Source: Cliona cf. orientalis
Taxonomy: Eukaryota; Porifera; Demospongiae; Clionaida; Clionaidae
DNA: 64,000 nucleotides
Direction: 5' to 3'
Assembly: GCA_963930775.1 (NCBI GenBank)
Contig: OZ005689.1
Span: forward strand, 22,690,058-22,754,057
Shown piece by piece: positions 43,581 to 54,657 of the stretch (position 1 is its first letter; each line of letters opens with the position of its first letter). Below the pieces are notes generated by a model, which saw nothing but the letters and a program-made list of their open reading frames with translations, searched no databases and was not told where the DNA came from. The position numbers and the translations under genes are program-made.

Positions 43581-45549
43581 GGGCCAGAGAAATGCTGCTC
43601 GTGTTGTTGGCAGCTGTCCATGATAGCTTGATCGGCCTCGTGCTCGCGAACTTTTTACGCTACGGTAATATGCAACGCGTGCGCGCTTTAGCGCTTTTAC
43701 GCGTTGTTCGATTACGTAATGACTTCCGTTTCAGAGCACCTTTAATATGAGCAAGTCAACCGCACCTGATGGAGTATCTGCTCAAATGTTGAAGCGAACA
43801 GCTGCCTGTATTGCACCATCCGTCACCCTACTATTTAATCAGTCACTCGGAGAGGGGATCATTCCATCGGGTTGGAAAACATCTTATGTTGTGCCCATTC
43901 ATAAAGTTTCACAAGCTAAGTATCCAGACCACTATAGACCAGTCTCACTCCTCAGCATCCTTTGTAAATTACTTGAGAGGCATGCATACACCCTCGTTGC
44001 AGATCACCTAGATGCTATTTGCCCTCTCTCTGACTGCCAGTGGGGATTCAGAGCTGGCCGTTCTACGGTCTCTGCTCTCCTGTTGACCACCACTGATTGG
44101 TTCTCCATACTATAGACTGGAAATGAAATCTGTGCTATATTTTTTGACTACCGTAAGGCGTTCGATTCAGTGCCTCATCAACCATTATTGAATAAGCTGA
44201 TTTCACTTGACCTTGATCCTTTCATACTTCACTGGATTGCAGACTATTTGACTGCAAGACATCAATATGTGGTGGTGGATGGGGAGAAGTCTTCAGCGGT
44301 GCATGTCCTCTCTGGTGTTCCACAGGGATCTGTACTCGGGCCACTTCCTTTTCTAATATATTATATTAACGACATTAACATCCTATCATTGTCCCCAGGG
44401 GCCTGCAATGTGATTTTTGCTGATGATGTGTGCATCTACGGATTGATCAGTTGTTCAACGGACTATGAGTATGTGCATGACATAGCTGTGGAATAGTGGT
44501 CTGCAGATAATTTCCTCACCTTAAATCCATCGAAATGTAAAGACATGCTAATATCGAGGAAGAGATCACCCACGCTCCCCAATGTGCCTTTGCTACTTCA
44601 TAACCTTCCACTCAGTAAAGTGAGCACATTTAAATACCTTGGTATTCTGCTTTCAGATAGCCTGTCATGGTCACCACATGTCCATGCAATATGCTCTAAG
44701 GCACGGCAAATTCTTGGACTTTTGTATTGCAAATTTTATAATTTTTCTAACTGATACTCTCATTCAACTCGATATATCTTTGGTATGTCCCCACCTTGAA
44801 CATGCTTCCGCTGTATGGTCACCTCACTTAACTAAGGATATTCAAGCACTTGAGAGAGTACAAGCAGTTGCGTGCAAAATGGTTACTCATAACTGGAAGG
44901 CAAACTATCAAGAACTGCTATCACTAGTGGATATTCCCACCCTAGAAAGGAGGAGACTGGATCTTAGGCTTGGACACCTCTTCAAAAGTATCCACTATTT
45001 ATGTTTCTTCCCTCAAGGTGTTATACTACCCAGAGAACAAACTCCCTTGATCTGTAGTACCCGGTCAACACACTCACTCCCTCTCATACAGCCTTTTGTT
45101 CGTACTAATTCATACTCACATTCTTTTGTACCACATACGGTATCATATTATTGGAACTTGCTCCTACAAGAACTTGTCAATGCACCTTCTGTAAGTACTT
45201 TTAAGTCAAAATTACATACTCACAATTTTTAACTTTGAACTGTTTAGGTTTGTGACTTTATGCCTGCTCAGTTCGTGCTTCATTTTATATAATATTATCA
45301 TCTGAATTATTTACTAGCTATTTACACTAAGTTATAATTACTTATTATTGCTAAATGTGTATCCTTTGCCTTCATTGCATAAACTATTATAGACAAAAAA
45401 GATAATTAGCTGGAAAACTTGCCAAAACAATATTTTTTTATTTCATCAAATCCCTTAGCGGGCGACATGTCAGCTTTTACCATTACATAATCTTTCTTCT
45501 TGTCTGGATTTACTATCATTACCCTCACAGAGTAGGCTACTGTAGTTGC

Positions 45550-45919
45550 TTAAGACTCCGAATACTGAGCTTCATCGTCGTCAATAATACACACAGGGTT
45601 CTGTAAGGGAAACGCACTAAAAAGTTTGTTCTTATTAACACCCACCATTAACACCGTGACATACCTGTGGATCATTAAGAGAAGTTGGCGACTGCAGCGG
45701 ACTTAACTGTAGCTCTGAGTCTAAGCTGTAGGTTGACCAAGTTTTGGCCCCATCTGCTGTTGCTGATGTAGTCACAGAGTGACCCTTCTGTGGGCCTAGC
45801 AGAGCCATGGCATGATTACAAAGTGGATCAGTCACTGGATAGCGCACATGGCTGGCCCCAGAATAGATTTCAGTCTGCAAACCTTGGTGATAGTAGCTAT
45901 TCCACTTTTCCATCATCAT
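45550..45919 (-). CDS. Small two-exon gene with a SUMO-interaction-like C-terminus
   Basis: Exon 45919-45665 (MMMEKWNSYYHQGLQTEIY..., ending NDPQ at donor CAG/GTATGT) joins in phase 0 to 45600-45550 (NPVCIIDDDEAQYSES, stop). This gives about 102 aa with a tail VCIIDDDE: four hydrophobic residues followed by acids, the usual form of a SUMO-interacting motif. The rest is Ser/Thr-rich without a domain I know. An upstream exon may exist. It could be the 3' end of a larger TE gene. Confidence 0.4.
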
Positions 45920-46885
45920 AAAATTTATCTTCCAGGCAGCTCACCAGTTTTGGCGGTAAAAGTGCGCGGAACGGATCACGGATCGCAGAACAGACGCTAC
46001 ACAATATTCAAACGGAACGAAAATCGACTATACATGCAGCTGATCCAGTCAGGGATTAACTTTTCATCAGACCCAGAGAAAAGAGCCATCCATAAGAAAC
46101 CATGTCATACTCAGCTGTCAATATACTTCAGTGAATATAGAATCAGTCAGCTCAGATTAAACAGTATTCTATGTAGACATAAATAATATGAAGACAAAGA
46201 ACAGTGAATCCGACAAAAGAAAGTGCGATAGTATATTAAGTAACTTGACGGGAAGAGAATGGAGAGCCAAATGGCATTGATCATTGTCTTATATTTCCTG
46301 CTGAGACAACAAATAATTGCTGGTAAAATGCCTCATTATAAATCAATCAGTGTATAATGCATTGTATTAAATATACAATATTATACTCTTTCGAAGGTAT
46401 ACAAACAAGGACCATAGTAGATGTATATAAAATGGATGGCAAAGTGCAAATCAAGGTTGCGTAATTCAGTTGTGGTCGTCCATATGCCACCAGAACGGAA
46501 TGTGGACATGGCATTCAATATGCCCTAACATAGATGCCTGATCAACCAACGTCAGCTGGACAGCTCAAGGTCATAGATGTGGCTGTTGACAAGATCAGTT
46601 CAAGAGGTACATCGATACTATACACATGGTCCAACACAAAGTGGTAAGATAATAAAATACTTAAACATCATGTATTTGATATATAGACACAATAACAATT
46701 AATAACTGCAGGGTGTGAATAGAGTAGGTGTCTACTGTACTAGCCAGATACCTGGTAGTTCAGGGGGTGGCAATGCCCTGTCATTGCTAAAAGTGGGGGG
46801 GGGGGGAGCAGCCTACGTTTCGCTGCCTATGAGAGTAGCTATAGCAAGTGAGCCTATATCTTTGAGTATTGATATAATATCACAC
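45920..46885. other. No gene recognised
   Basis: A plus-strand frame to 46186 (VRGTDHGSQNRRYTIFKRNE, SINFSSDPEKRAI-type sequence) is compositionally coding-like but unmatched. A poly-G tract lies at 46795-46807. Nothing else is supported. Confidence 0.35.
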
Positions 46886-47124
46886 TAAGGCGAGGCAAAC
46901 TAAATTCACCGTTTATCGTCACAGACTTTTCAATTTTGCATGTGGCGGGTGGTCATTACTCAGATTTGAAACTAGTGAGTAGGTTCAAACTCGTGATCGT
47001 CGAGGCCACGCCCTTCGATTGCAATGCTTGAGGGGGTGGGGCCAAAGTTATTTTTTTGAGAAATCTGAAAATCCATGCGGGTGGTGACAAGAAACAAACT
47101 GCTGATTCAGTTTGCCTGGCCTAA
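46886..47124. mobile_element. Short MITE (TTAGGCCAGGCAAACT type)
   Basis: CTAAGGCGAGGCAAACTAAA at the left and TTCAGTTTGCCTGGCCTAAG at the right are imperfect inverses about 240 bp apart. No gene. Confidence 0.65.
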
Positions 47125-47131
47125 GCTATGT

Positions 47132-47773
47132 ATTACCGTCAAACCCGAAAATAAGCCCCCTCCCCTCTTTAACCCTCAAGTTCTTGTATGTTTGCCTCGA
47201 CTATAACCCCCCCTCCCACCAAGTAGAGTGCACACATACACGCATACACGCACGCGCAAGCGCATACATACATACATACATACATACGTAACCCCACCCT
47301 TCAATTGACTATGAGTACAAAGAGGAATCTTTTGTATATGGTGGTGGCTTTAAAAAAGCCTGTTTTGAAGTCATTCTGTTGTGATGGCACTTCTAGCTTG
47401 GCGAAGATACTTATGAGCCAGTCAAGATGCTTTTGCTTTCCTCTGAAGGCGTACGCACACGGAACGAGTCCTTTCCCCACCGCCGATTGTCGTCTGTTAC
47501 TGTCTACTTGACAGGTCTTCTCACTGCCGCTCTTTTGGATAAAAAAAACAGCAAACTCTGGATATTTCCCGCGGTACGTGACCAACGATGGTGTCATCCT
47601 TCCACACAGCAACTGCAAATGGATCGCGATCGTTGTCACTTTCACTGGCCAAGGGGGGGGGTATATTTGAGGGAAAGTGCATATTTGAAAATAAGCCCCC
47701 TCCCCAGTCTAGGTCATGTCTACTGCTGAAAAGGGGGGGGGGGGGGGCTTATTTTCGGGAGGATACGGTAATA
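47132..47773. mobile_element. MITE with TATTACCGT...AAATAAGCCCC ends
   Basis: TATTACCGTCAAACCCGAAA (47132) continues ATAAGCCCCC. The right end is GGGGCTTATTTTCGGGAGGA followed by TACGGTAATA. Poly-G tracts and an internal GAAAATAAGCCCCCTCCCC copy at 47687 suggest slippage. A (CATA)n run is at 47263-47286. No gene. Confidence 0.7.
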
Positions 47774-48759
47774 CCCTTATGGTCAACATTGTTATTTGAT
47801 TGGTGTAAACCATTCAGGAGGCCAATTTACACTTATACATACATACATACGTACATACATACATACATACATACATGCACATACACATACACATACACAC
47901 GCACACCCATGCACGTTGACATACTACAATATCAAGCTTGTTAGCTTGTAACATGAATTTTGTGCATTCACTATCTATCCAACATTCATGCAGGCAATGT
48001 CCAACGGCCTCCCAATGCTTCTCTCTCATGTGCTGAAACTTAATCAATATTTTGAACATACCTGTACACTTTCAGAAAGTAGGTACCATTTGACCTATAC
48101 AAACGGCAAGCCACATGCATGAAAATTTATAATGGGATAAAACAATTACTCCAAGATTTGTGGATTCATGGACCACTTCATGCATGCACACTGTCTTCAA
48201 CCCCTTCCCAGTGCCGTTCTAGTTCTCTCGTGCATACTCACAAGCATACATGCTGTATCATAGGTGGTAAGTCACGTGCACAAAATTTAGGTGTTATGAT
48301 CCACCACTACACTCATACACACTTGTTCGCTCATCCCTTCACCGTTGACTCCACGATTATTTACAACCCCTACGCTACTTTAGCTACATGTACTTTTACC
48401 TCCATCGGCTGCTTGTCCAGTAAGTTCAAATAGTGGTAGAAACGGCAGGTTGGCAAGCAGCCGGATCGCGATCGAACTTACTTGTACAAACCAACAGAAG
48501 CGACGGATAATATCATTTCAAGTCTAAATTTTATAACGAAACTTACTACAACAACTCTTCTTTGTCCAGATCGAGTTTCAACCATGGGGAGCAACGTTTT
48601 GACGTACAGCCCCATAAGTGCCACAGGGTCATGCCCTTATGTCACACGCGTGAAACCCCTGCCCACGTGGTATAAACGCAATAATAATCGCCGCCCGCGA
48701 AAGGGTTAAACACTAATGATAAACTTATATAATACCATGCTATATTATATGCTCGGTAA
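47774..48759. other. Non-coding stretch with CATA/CACATA microsatellite
   Basis: 47836-47905 is (CATA)n then (CACATA)n. The remainder has short open frames without domain signal. Confidence 0.5.
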
Positions 48760-50110
48760 CAGAATCCAATGATGAATTGTTAGATGAATGTATATCATGT
48801 GGCATGTGGCGAACATGCTACTATTTAGTAGTGCTACTATTTACTGTAGTACTTGTAAGTCATCGAGATGTGCACCTTGCAATGAACAGTGGCATGAACG
48901 TCCAAGAAGAGATCATGAAACTAAGGTACTAACAATATTATTGTGATATTGTGCATAATAATTATTCCTAAGAATAGTAAAGGTAATTGATTATTATTGT
49001 ACATTCGGGTTCTAACCCAGGATACTCTGGGAGATGATAGTGCAACTGGTCTAGATGAATATAGTATGGATGATGAGAATGACTTTTTCAATTCATCCTC
49101 AGCTGAAGATTCATTCCAGCATGCCACACTAGTTGCAACCTTAGCTGAGAAACTTACTCTTAAAAAATTATCACAGCTGCTTTGGAAGGGAGAGATACAT
49201 TAGTGATTCAACTAATTGGAAGCGGTAAGAGTTTGTTTTCAGTTTATCTCAGAAAGAAGGCAACAATTGTAACTCCAACAATTAGTTTAATGGTGCATGA
49301 ACTCAATAGCATCAGAATATCATCAGTGTTATCAAAGTCAGCTCAACTGGATAAACAAGTTGAAGTGCATGCATTGAAGCCCGGAAGTAAGGAGCATTTG
49401 ATATTTGTCACTCCAGAGTAGATAACTAAGCCAGCTGATCAATATTACATTCTCTTATTGAGGCTAATGAGCTATCACTAAGTCTTATTGCCATAGATGA
49501 AGCACATCTATTTACTGAGTGGAATGATTCTAGGAGTGCCTTCAGTAATCTTAGGAAATTTGAAATCAGATTTCCTAGCATTCCAATTATGGCACTGACA
49601 GCCACTGCAACAGCAAACGTGGAGGAAGACATCAAACTTAGTTTGAGAAATCCTATTACCATTAAAAAACTCACTGAATCGGCCCAGTGTAATCCTAAAC
49701 ATGGAAAAGTTACCACATAAAAAGTCTACACAACCTGTGATTTTCTTTGCAAAGTGAGCAGCAGAGATAATTGATTCTGCTTCATCTATTTTCTTGCTTA
49801 TTTCATTGCAGATAATGGGCCAATTATTAGTGCTCTACAAGAAATTGGGGTAGAAGCAGTTGGCTATCATGGCGAGATGGATGCACCATCAAGACAAGAA
49901 TCATGTGAAGTGGCAATCAGGTCAGGTACAAACAATTGTAGCAACAAAAGCATTTGGGATGGGCAAACACATATTCGCCATGTAATCAGAAATGGAGTAC
50001 TAGAGAGCATGCTCTCCTGGGCACAAGAATTGAGGTGAGCTGGTAGAGATGGTATTCAAGCATATGCTACAATACTATATCATAATACTGACATGGGACA
50101 TGCCAATCCG
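48760..50110 (+). pseudogene. RecQ-type helicase pseudogene
   Basis: Fragments in changing plus-strand frames follow the helicase order. An upstream Cys cluster (CSTCKSSRCAPC, 48855-48890) and an acidic exon come first. Then ALEGRDTLVIQLIGSGKSLF (degraded Walker A, 49175-49235), TIVTPTISLM (motif Ia), HLIFVTPE, LIAIDEAHLFTEW (DEAH box, about 49490), PIMALTATAT (motif III), NRPSVILNMEKLP, EAVGYHGEMDAPSRQ (motif V) and RAGRDG-like AGRDGIQA (motif VI). Stops and deletions interrupt every block. It may have been TE cargo or a host paralogue; the sequence does not tell. Confidence 0.75.
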
Positions 50111-50586
50111 TGGGTCTTAAATACTGTAAGTGATCATGATAGGTGCAAGTGTATACTTTCCAGTTTTTCAGAGTCATGGCAGTATGTCTATGTCCACTTG
50201 GCTGGAATATGTGACCGTCTCTGAGAAAACCCGGCATATGGGATTTTAATGGAAGTTGATATCTACATATTGTTGATAAGCTCTACCATAGAGCTAACCC
50301 GCGTTCAAGTTTCAGACCGACTCTACGCTTGGTTGTGGAGATACAGCGCTTTGTTTGCGATCGCACCACACCTCCAATAATCGAGAAATTACGGCCCAAA
50401 GGCGTTGCTATGCACGCGTATGGCGTTTCCGCATACTACGCGTGACCCGGAAATCAATAAAGTGAACCTGGGCTGTAGAATCAGCAGTAGCTAAAGTTCA
50501 TCTCCAGGTGAAAATAAAGAAGTGGAAATCACTCTTTCTGAAAAGAATGACTTTCAAGTAAATGGAATGATGTCCCATGTCTTGAT

Positions 50587-50974
50587 ATTATCGTATTGAT
50601 TCGAATAGTAATCGTGGCTACTATTAGTTTCAGCCTTGCTGGAGTGCGGCTACTAATCAAGGGCAGCTCTTATTCGAGGACGGCTTTTATTTATTTTGTA
50701 GGGATACCTTTGCGTCGTTCCGGTGGTATCTTGTGATAGAACTAGCTTTTCTTTTTTGAAAAATAGCAGCAGAATCAAGCCAGGGACGTCTTCTGTCATA
50801 CTTTTGCCTCGAACTGACAATTGTTCATGGCGTGCAAACGTGGCCACAACCACTTAATTGTGTTGACGCATGCGTGCGGCAACTATTTCTCTGGTAGAGC
50901 TCCAGGTGCGGCTACTATTCGAGGGTGGCTACTATTTGGGATGCAGCGTCTAATCGAATAAATACAGTATTATA
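50587..50974. mobile_element. MITE with TACTGTATTTATTCG-type ends
   Basis: ATTATCGTATTGATTCGAAT (left) is inversely similar to ATTCGAATAAATACAGTATTAT-type sequence at the right. Both arms contain GTGGCTACTATT/GCGGCTACTATTCGAGG direct and inverted copies. No gene. Confidence 0.6.
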
Positions 50975-51589
50975 CTAAACATTATAATATTATTATGGTT
51001 GCGTTCCCGTTCTGCAATTTTTTACTGTAACTCCAGATTTTGTCATATACATGTCAAAAACCTTTTCTTCTAACTGTTGCCGTCTTCTACGGAGGCTAGT
51101 CGTGCTATACAAAGGCAAATAAGCCTTCATTTTGACCCACCTAGTCGGCACAGCCACCGTACACGAGCCCATTGCTATGGGCGGTAATTAGAATTCTCTA
51201 CCTAGATACAGCTAGATTCATCGAACTACTGTACGTTCGCTCACCTTTTTAGCTTCTTGGGCATCTAAGAACAATCGCCTGTCGTTGTCAACCACGAAAT
51301 TCAACTCTTGCTCGATCTTTACGTTCATTTTGAACGGCTCCGCCCAGGTCCATTTAATTGATTTGCGGGTCACGCGTAGTATGCGGAAACGCCATACGTG
51401 TGCATAGCAACGCCATTAGACTGTAATTTCTCGATTATTGGGGGTGTGGTGCAATCGCAAACAAAGCGCTGTATCTCAACAACGAAGCGCGCGATCGGCC
51501 TAAGACTTGTAGAGCTTATCAACCATGCATCAAACTCAATTTTCTGAAAAAATCCCATACGGAGGGTTTTCTTAACACTTAGCGGACGA

Positions 51590-51692
51590 ATGTCACGAAT
51601 TCGTGACGCGCGCGCGCTTGCGCGCAGACGATTGTCACGCATGCGTGACATGCGTATATGTATCATACGGACGATTGTCACGCATGCGTGAC
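51590..51692. promoter_or_regulatory. Subterminal palindromes of piggyBac 2
   Basis: Three palindromic 17-18-mers, TGTCACGAATTCGTGAC (about 51591) and TGTCACGCATGCGTGACA (about 51635 and 51675), lie between the left TIR and the gene. Repeated perfect palindromes this close to the end suit transposase-binding sites; this is inference. Confidence 0.6.
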
Positions 51693-51771
51693 ATCCAAGG
51701 TGACCGCCCCCTTCATGAATTTTGTTACTTAGACGCACGGATTTCAACGTGATTTACACCTGCGATCGACG

Positions 51772-54115
51772 GTGATCTCACATACGAAGGCTTCGAAGAC
51801 CATGGCAAGGCTGTTTGATGCTGACCAGGTAGCTGACTGTTTGTCAGACTTTGATACTGAAGCTGAAAGTGAAGATAGTATGTACAATGAATTAGAGAGT
51901 GACAACAGCAATAGTAGTGAGGATGATGCTAGCCTAGATGACAGTGATGCTACAGCTAGTGATAGTGACTCCTCTTCAAGCCTTGGAGGAGCCTCTGGGG
52001 ATGACAGGGATGGCTCCAGAGACAATGTGAGCACCAATGGGCGTGGCAGAGCGAGAGGGAGAGGACGGGGTAGGGGAAGACCAGGAGTGAGAAGAGGGAG
52101 AGGGGGCAGAGGAGCAACTGGCAGACGAGGGAGGGCAGGTACAGGCTCCAGCAGCACCAACCTGTATGTTTGGACAACAGTTGGAGAAGGTATGTATAAC
52201 AAGAAGGCATCAAACTAACCCCCCCCCGACTAGTTGTACATACATGTAAAAGTAGACCACCACTCAACTTTACATACAATTGTGTATAATCTTTGCTCAT
52301 TCTACTTGTACATGCTCATACATGTGCCTACAAACCCTTTCTTCATTTTGCCTGTGTACGTACGCACTGATTTATTCCAAACGTGCATGTTTAGAATCAC
52401 CAGAGCATAGAAAACAGGTTCACGTAGTATGTGTATGTACATGCAAAAATAATCTCCAGATAAAAATCACCTAGACTTACATGCGTGTACATGTACATGT
52501 ACATGTACATAAAATTGGCTAGCCATCAACTAACCTGTATGATTCTTTGTATGTAGATGACACTGCTCCAGCCGCCCAGCCATTCACAGAGCAACCAGGG
52601 CCCAAGGTACCACCATCCTGTCAGACTCCAGAGGACTGCTTCTCCCTCTTTTTTGACGACACCTTGCTCCAGTACCTAGTTGACACCACCAACACATACG
52701 CTACGAAGAAGCTCGCCACCATGACCATCTCAAGCCGGTCGCTATACAGGAACTGGAGACCTGTAACAGTGGAGGAGATGAAGGGCTTCGTTGCTGTTGT
52801 GCTCAACATGGGGATAGTGCAGCTGACTAACCTGAAGGATTATTGGAGCACAGACGACACTACCAACTTCCCCTTCTTCCGCTCTGTCTTCTCCAGAGAT
52901 CGATTTTTCCAGATCTTTGGTATGCTGTACGTGGGAGATCCAGATGGCACCACCAAGCGCAGCAAGATCCAGCCTCTGCTTGATCGTCTCTGTCCAGTAT
53001 TTGAGGCCACCTTCACACCCGACAGACAGATCGCAGTCGATGAGAGTGTCATCAATTTCAAAGGTAGAGTCTCCTTTCGCCAGTACCTGAAGGGAAAGCC
53101 ACACCCCTGGGGTATCAAAGCATTCGTACTATCAGATAGTAAGACGGGATACCTTCAGCGTGTGTGCGTGTACTATGGCAGGGAGACTCAGCTCATCGAT
53201 AATGACAATCCTCACACTGTTCGGGTGGTGCAAACACTGGTGGAGCCGTTCCACAACAAGGGATATGATCTCTATGTGGACCGGTTCTACACGAGTCCTC
53301 TCCTCGCCAGTGAGCTGACCAAGGTGGGCATCACAGTCACAGGTACGGTGCAGTCCAACAGGAGGGGCATGCCAAAGGATGTGACGGCCAAGATGAAGAG
53401 GGAACCCCGAGGCAACATCCGTGCTGCTCGATCCGGCAACATCCTTGCTCTGTCCTGGTTGGACAAAAGAAAGGTTCTTATGCTATCAACAAAGCATAAT
53501 GCTTCACGAACACAGGTTCGGACAAGGTAAATTCAAACAATGACTACTGGCTTGGTAAACATTACAATACATGATCTCACATACCTTATTCTTTTCTCTA
53601 GGCGTGGAGAAGTCCAAGAAAAGCCAACGGTTATCGTTCACTACAATCAGTTCATGTTGGGGGTGGATAAGTTAGATCAGCTGATGGCATACTACAGCTT
53701 CCTCCATAAGTCAGTGAAGTGGTGGCGAAAGATCTTCTTCTGGCTGTTGGAGGTGATGGTTATCAACGCCTATATTATTTATAAGGAGTTGGCCAGAAGA
53801 AGAGGAGAGAGACCCATCACTCACTTGGCTTTTCGGAGGAAGCTGATTGAGAGCCTGTCCGAGCCAATCCGCAGCAGTGCCTCCACCAGTGCTAGGCCAG
53901 GTTCAAGAGCATCACACCACCTCGAGCGCCTTCAGCCTGTACGTCATTACCCTCAGAAAGGAAGGAAGAGACGTGACTGTGTGGTCTGCAGTGACAGAGA
54001 GAATGGTCCTAGGCATTTAACTCACTATCAGTGTGCTACATGTCCTGACAACCCCGTTCTGTGTCCAGATACTTGCTTCAAAGCCTACCACACACAAAGG
54101 AATTATCGCACATAA
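51772..54115 (+). CDS. piggyBac transposase 2, intact, three exons
   Basis: Exons 51772-52189, 52557-53526 and 53602-54115 join in frame (phases 1 and 2), giving 633 aa; a start at 51802 (MARLFDADQV) would give 623 aa. The N-terminus is acidic, then an Arg-Gly-rich stretch (GRGRARGRGRGRGRPG) is followed by the DDE domain. Catalytic aspartates appear in IAVDESVINFKG, LYVDRFYTSP and LGVDKLDQLM. The C-terminus has a Cys/His-rich zinc-binding domain (RRDCVVCSDRE, HYQCATCPDNPVLCPDTC, FKAYH) typical of piggyBac. It cuts and pastes at TTAA, matching the flanks. No stop or frameshift is visible. Confidence 0.9.
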
Positions 54116-54657
54116 CTTATCTCGCTGCTCCACCCACCAACCATCGCTCGCCCCACCCCTCCAAACACTTATGACTACCTAGCTATAGCTACTTTTATAT
54201 TAATTTTTGCTTCGCCCCACCCCTCAAAACACTTATGACTATCTAGCTATAGCTACTTTATTTATTTTATTTTGCTTACCTTTCATGTCTGTATGCATGT
54301 CCCGTCCCAGAGTCGCCATCATGAGAGGCTTCTCGCTGGTTTACTCCAGCGTTTGGCCACTAAAAATTTGTCCACAATCAACGCCCAGTGAGTCGAACCT
54401 CAATGAAACGCGTCCAGCTTATCTAAAGCTTAACGGACTCGTGAGGCTTTAGCGTTGCCATGGGTAGCTTCCCGATCTCATCGCTCGAGTCGCTAGCCTA
54501 AGGCAAGTCGATCTTTCCATCTCCTTCCATACCTTCAATCTCCAAAGCACGCGGTTGAAGGAAGCCGTCTGGGGGAAATGATGTCACGTTCCGCGTGACG
54601 TCCGGGCGCGATATTTAAATATTTTTTCGCGTCCGCTAAGTGTTAAATCCAGTCACA

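Larger units (their letters stand above)
38675..43741. mobile_element. Kolobok-like DNA transposon (5,067 bp) with TTAA duplication
   Basis: TTAA at 38671-38674 and 43742-43745 flank perfect inverted repeats AGGTGCTCTGAAACGGAAGT / ACTTCCGTTTCAGAGCACCT. Removing the element and one TTAA restores a continuous LINE frame. It carries a multi-exon plus-strand transposase and a convergent minus-strand gene. TTAA duplication plus a LSGDGRCDSPG transposase supports the Kolobok superfamily. A piggyBac MITE is nested in its 5' region. Confidence 0.85.
38460..45237 (+). pseudogene. LINE reverse transcriptase, 5'-truncated and split by Kolobok
   Basis: The 5' part (38460-38674) reads HIEKAELLNSFFASCFN and LVCDLLASL. 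Past the insertion (from 43742) it continues MSKSTAPDGVSAQMLKR, PDHYRPVSLLSILCKLLER, WGFRAGRSTVSALL, IFFDYRKAFDSVPH, SGVPQGSVLGPLPFL, the catalytic FADD (VIFADDVCIY) and FKYLGILLSDSLSW. The last part after a shift near 44745 is SLVCPHLEHASAVWSPHL to 45237. These are jockey/CR1-type non-LTR retrotransposon RT motifs. Stops (TAG near 44113 and near 44494) and a frameshift show decay. No poly(A) tail or 3' repeat was identified. Confidence 0.85.
51576..54642 (+). mobile_element. piggyBac transposon 2, apparently complete
   Basis: TTAA at 51572-51575 and 54643-54646 flank CACTTAGCGGACG and CGTCCGCTAAGTG. Left subterminal sequence has TGTCACGAATTCGTGAC and two copies of TGTCACGCATGCGTGACA; the right has GTCACGTTCCGCGTGAC. 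One gene on the plus strand, no visible damage: a candidate for a recently active element. Confidence 0.92.
50210..54657. mobile_element. TGTGACCG-family MITE broken by two insertions
   Basis: Left part 50210-about 50473 begins TGTGACCGTCTCTGAGAAAA. The middle, about 51030-51571, follows the MITE consensus. The right terminus is split by piggyBac 2: GGAGGGTTTTC at 51561-51571 and ATCCAGTCACA at 54647-54657. A different MITE (50587-50974) lies between the first two parts. TA precedes the left end. Confidence 0.75.

Noticed and set aside
49426-49716. Minus-strand 96-codon frame
   Set aside because: Antisense of the DEAH-box region of the RecQ pseudogene.
51744-52202. 152-codon minus-strand frame, Leu/Pro/Ser-rich
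   Set aside because: Exact antisense of the acidic and Arg-Gly-rich first exon of piggyBac 2.
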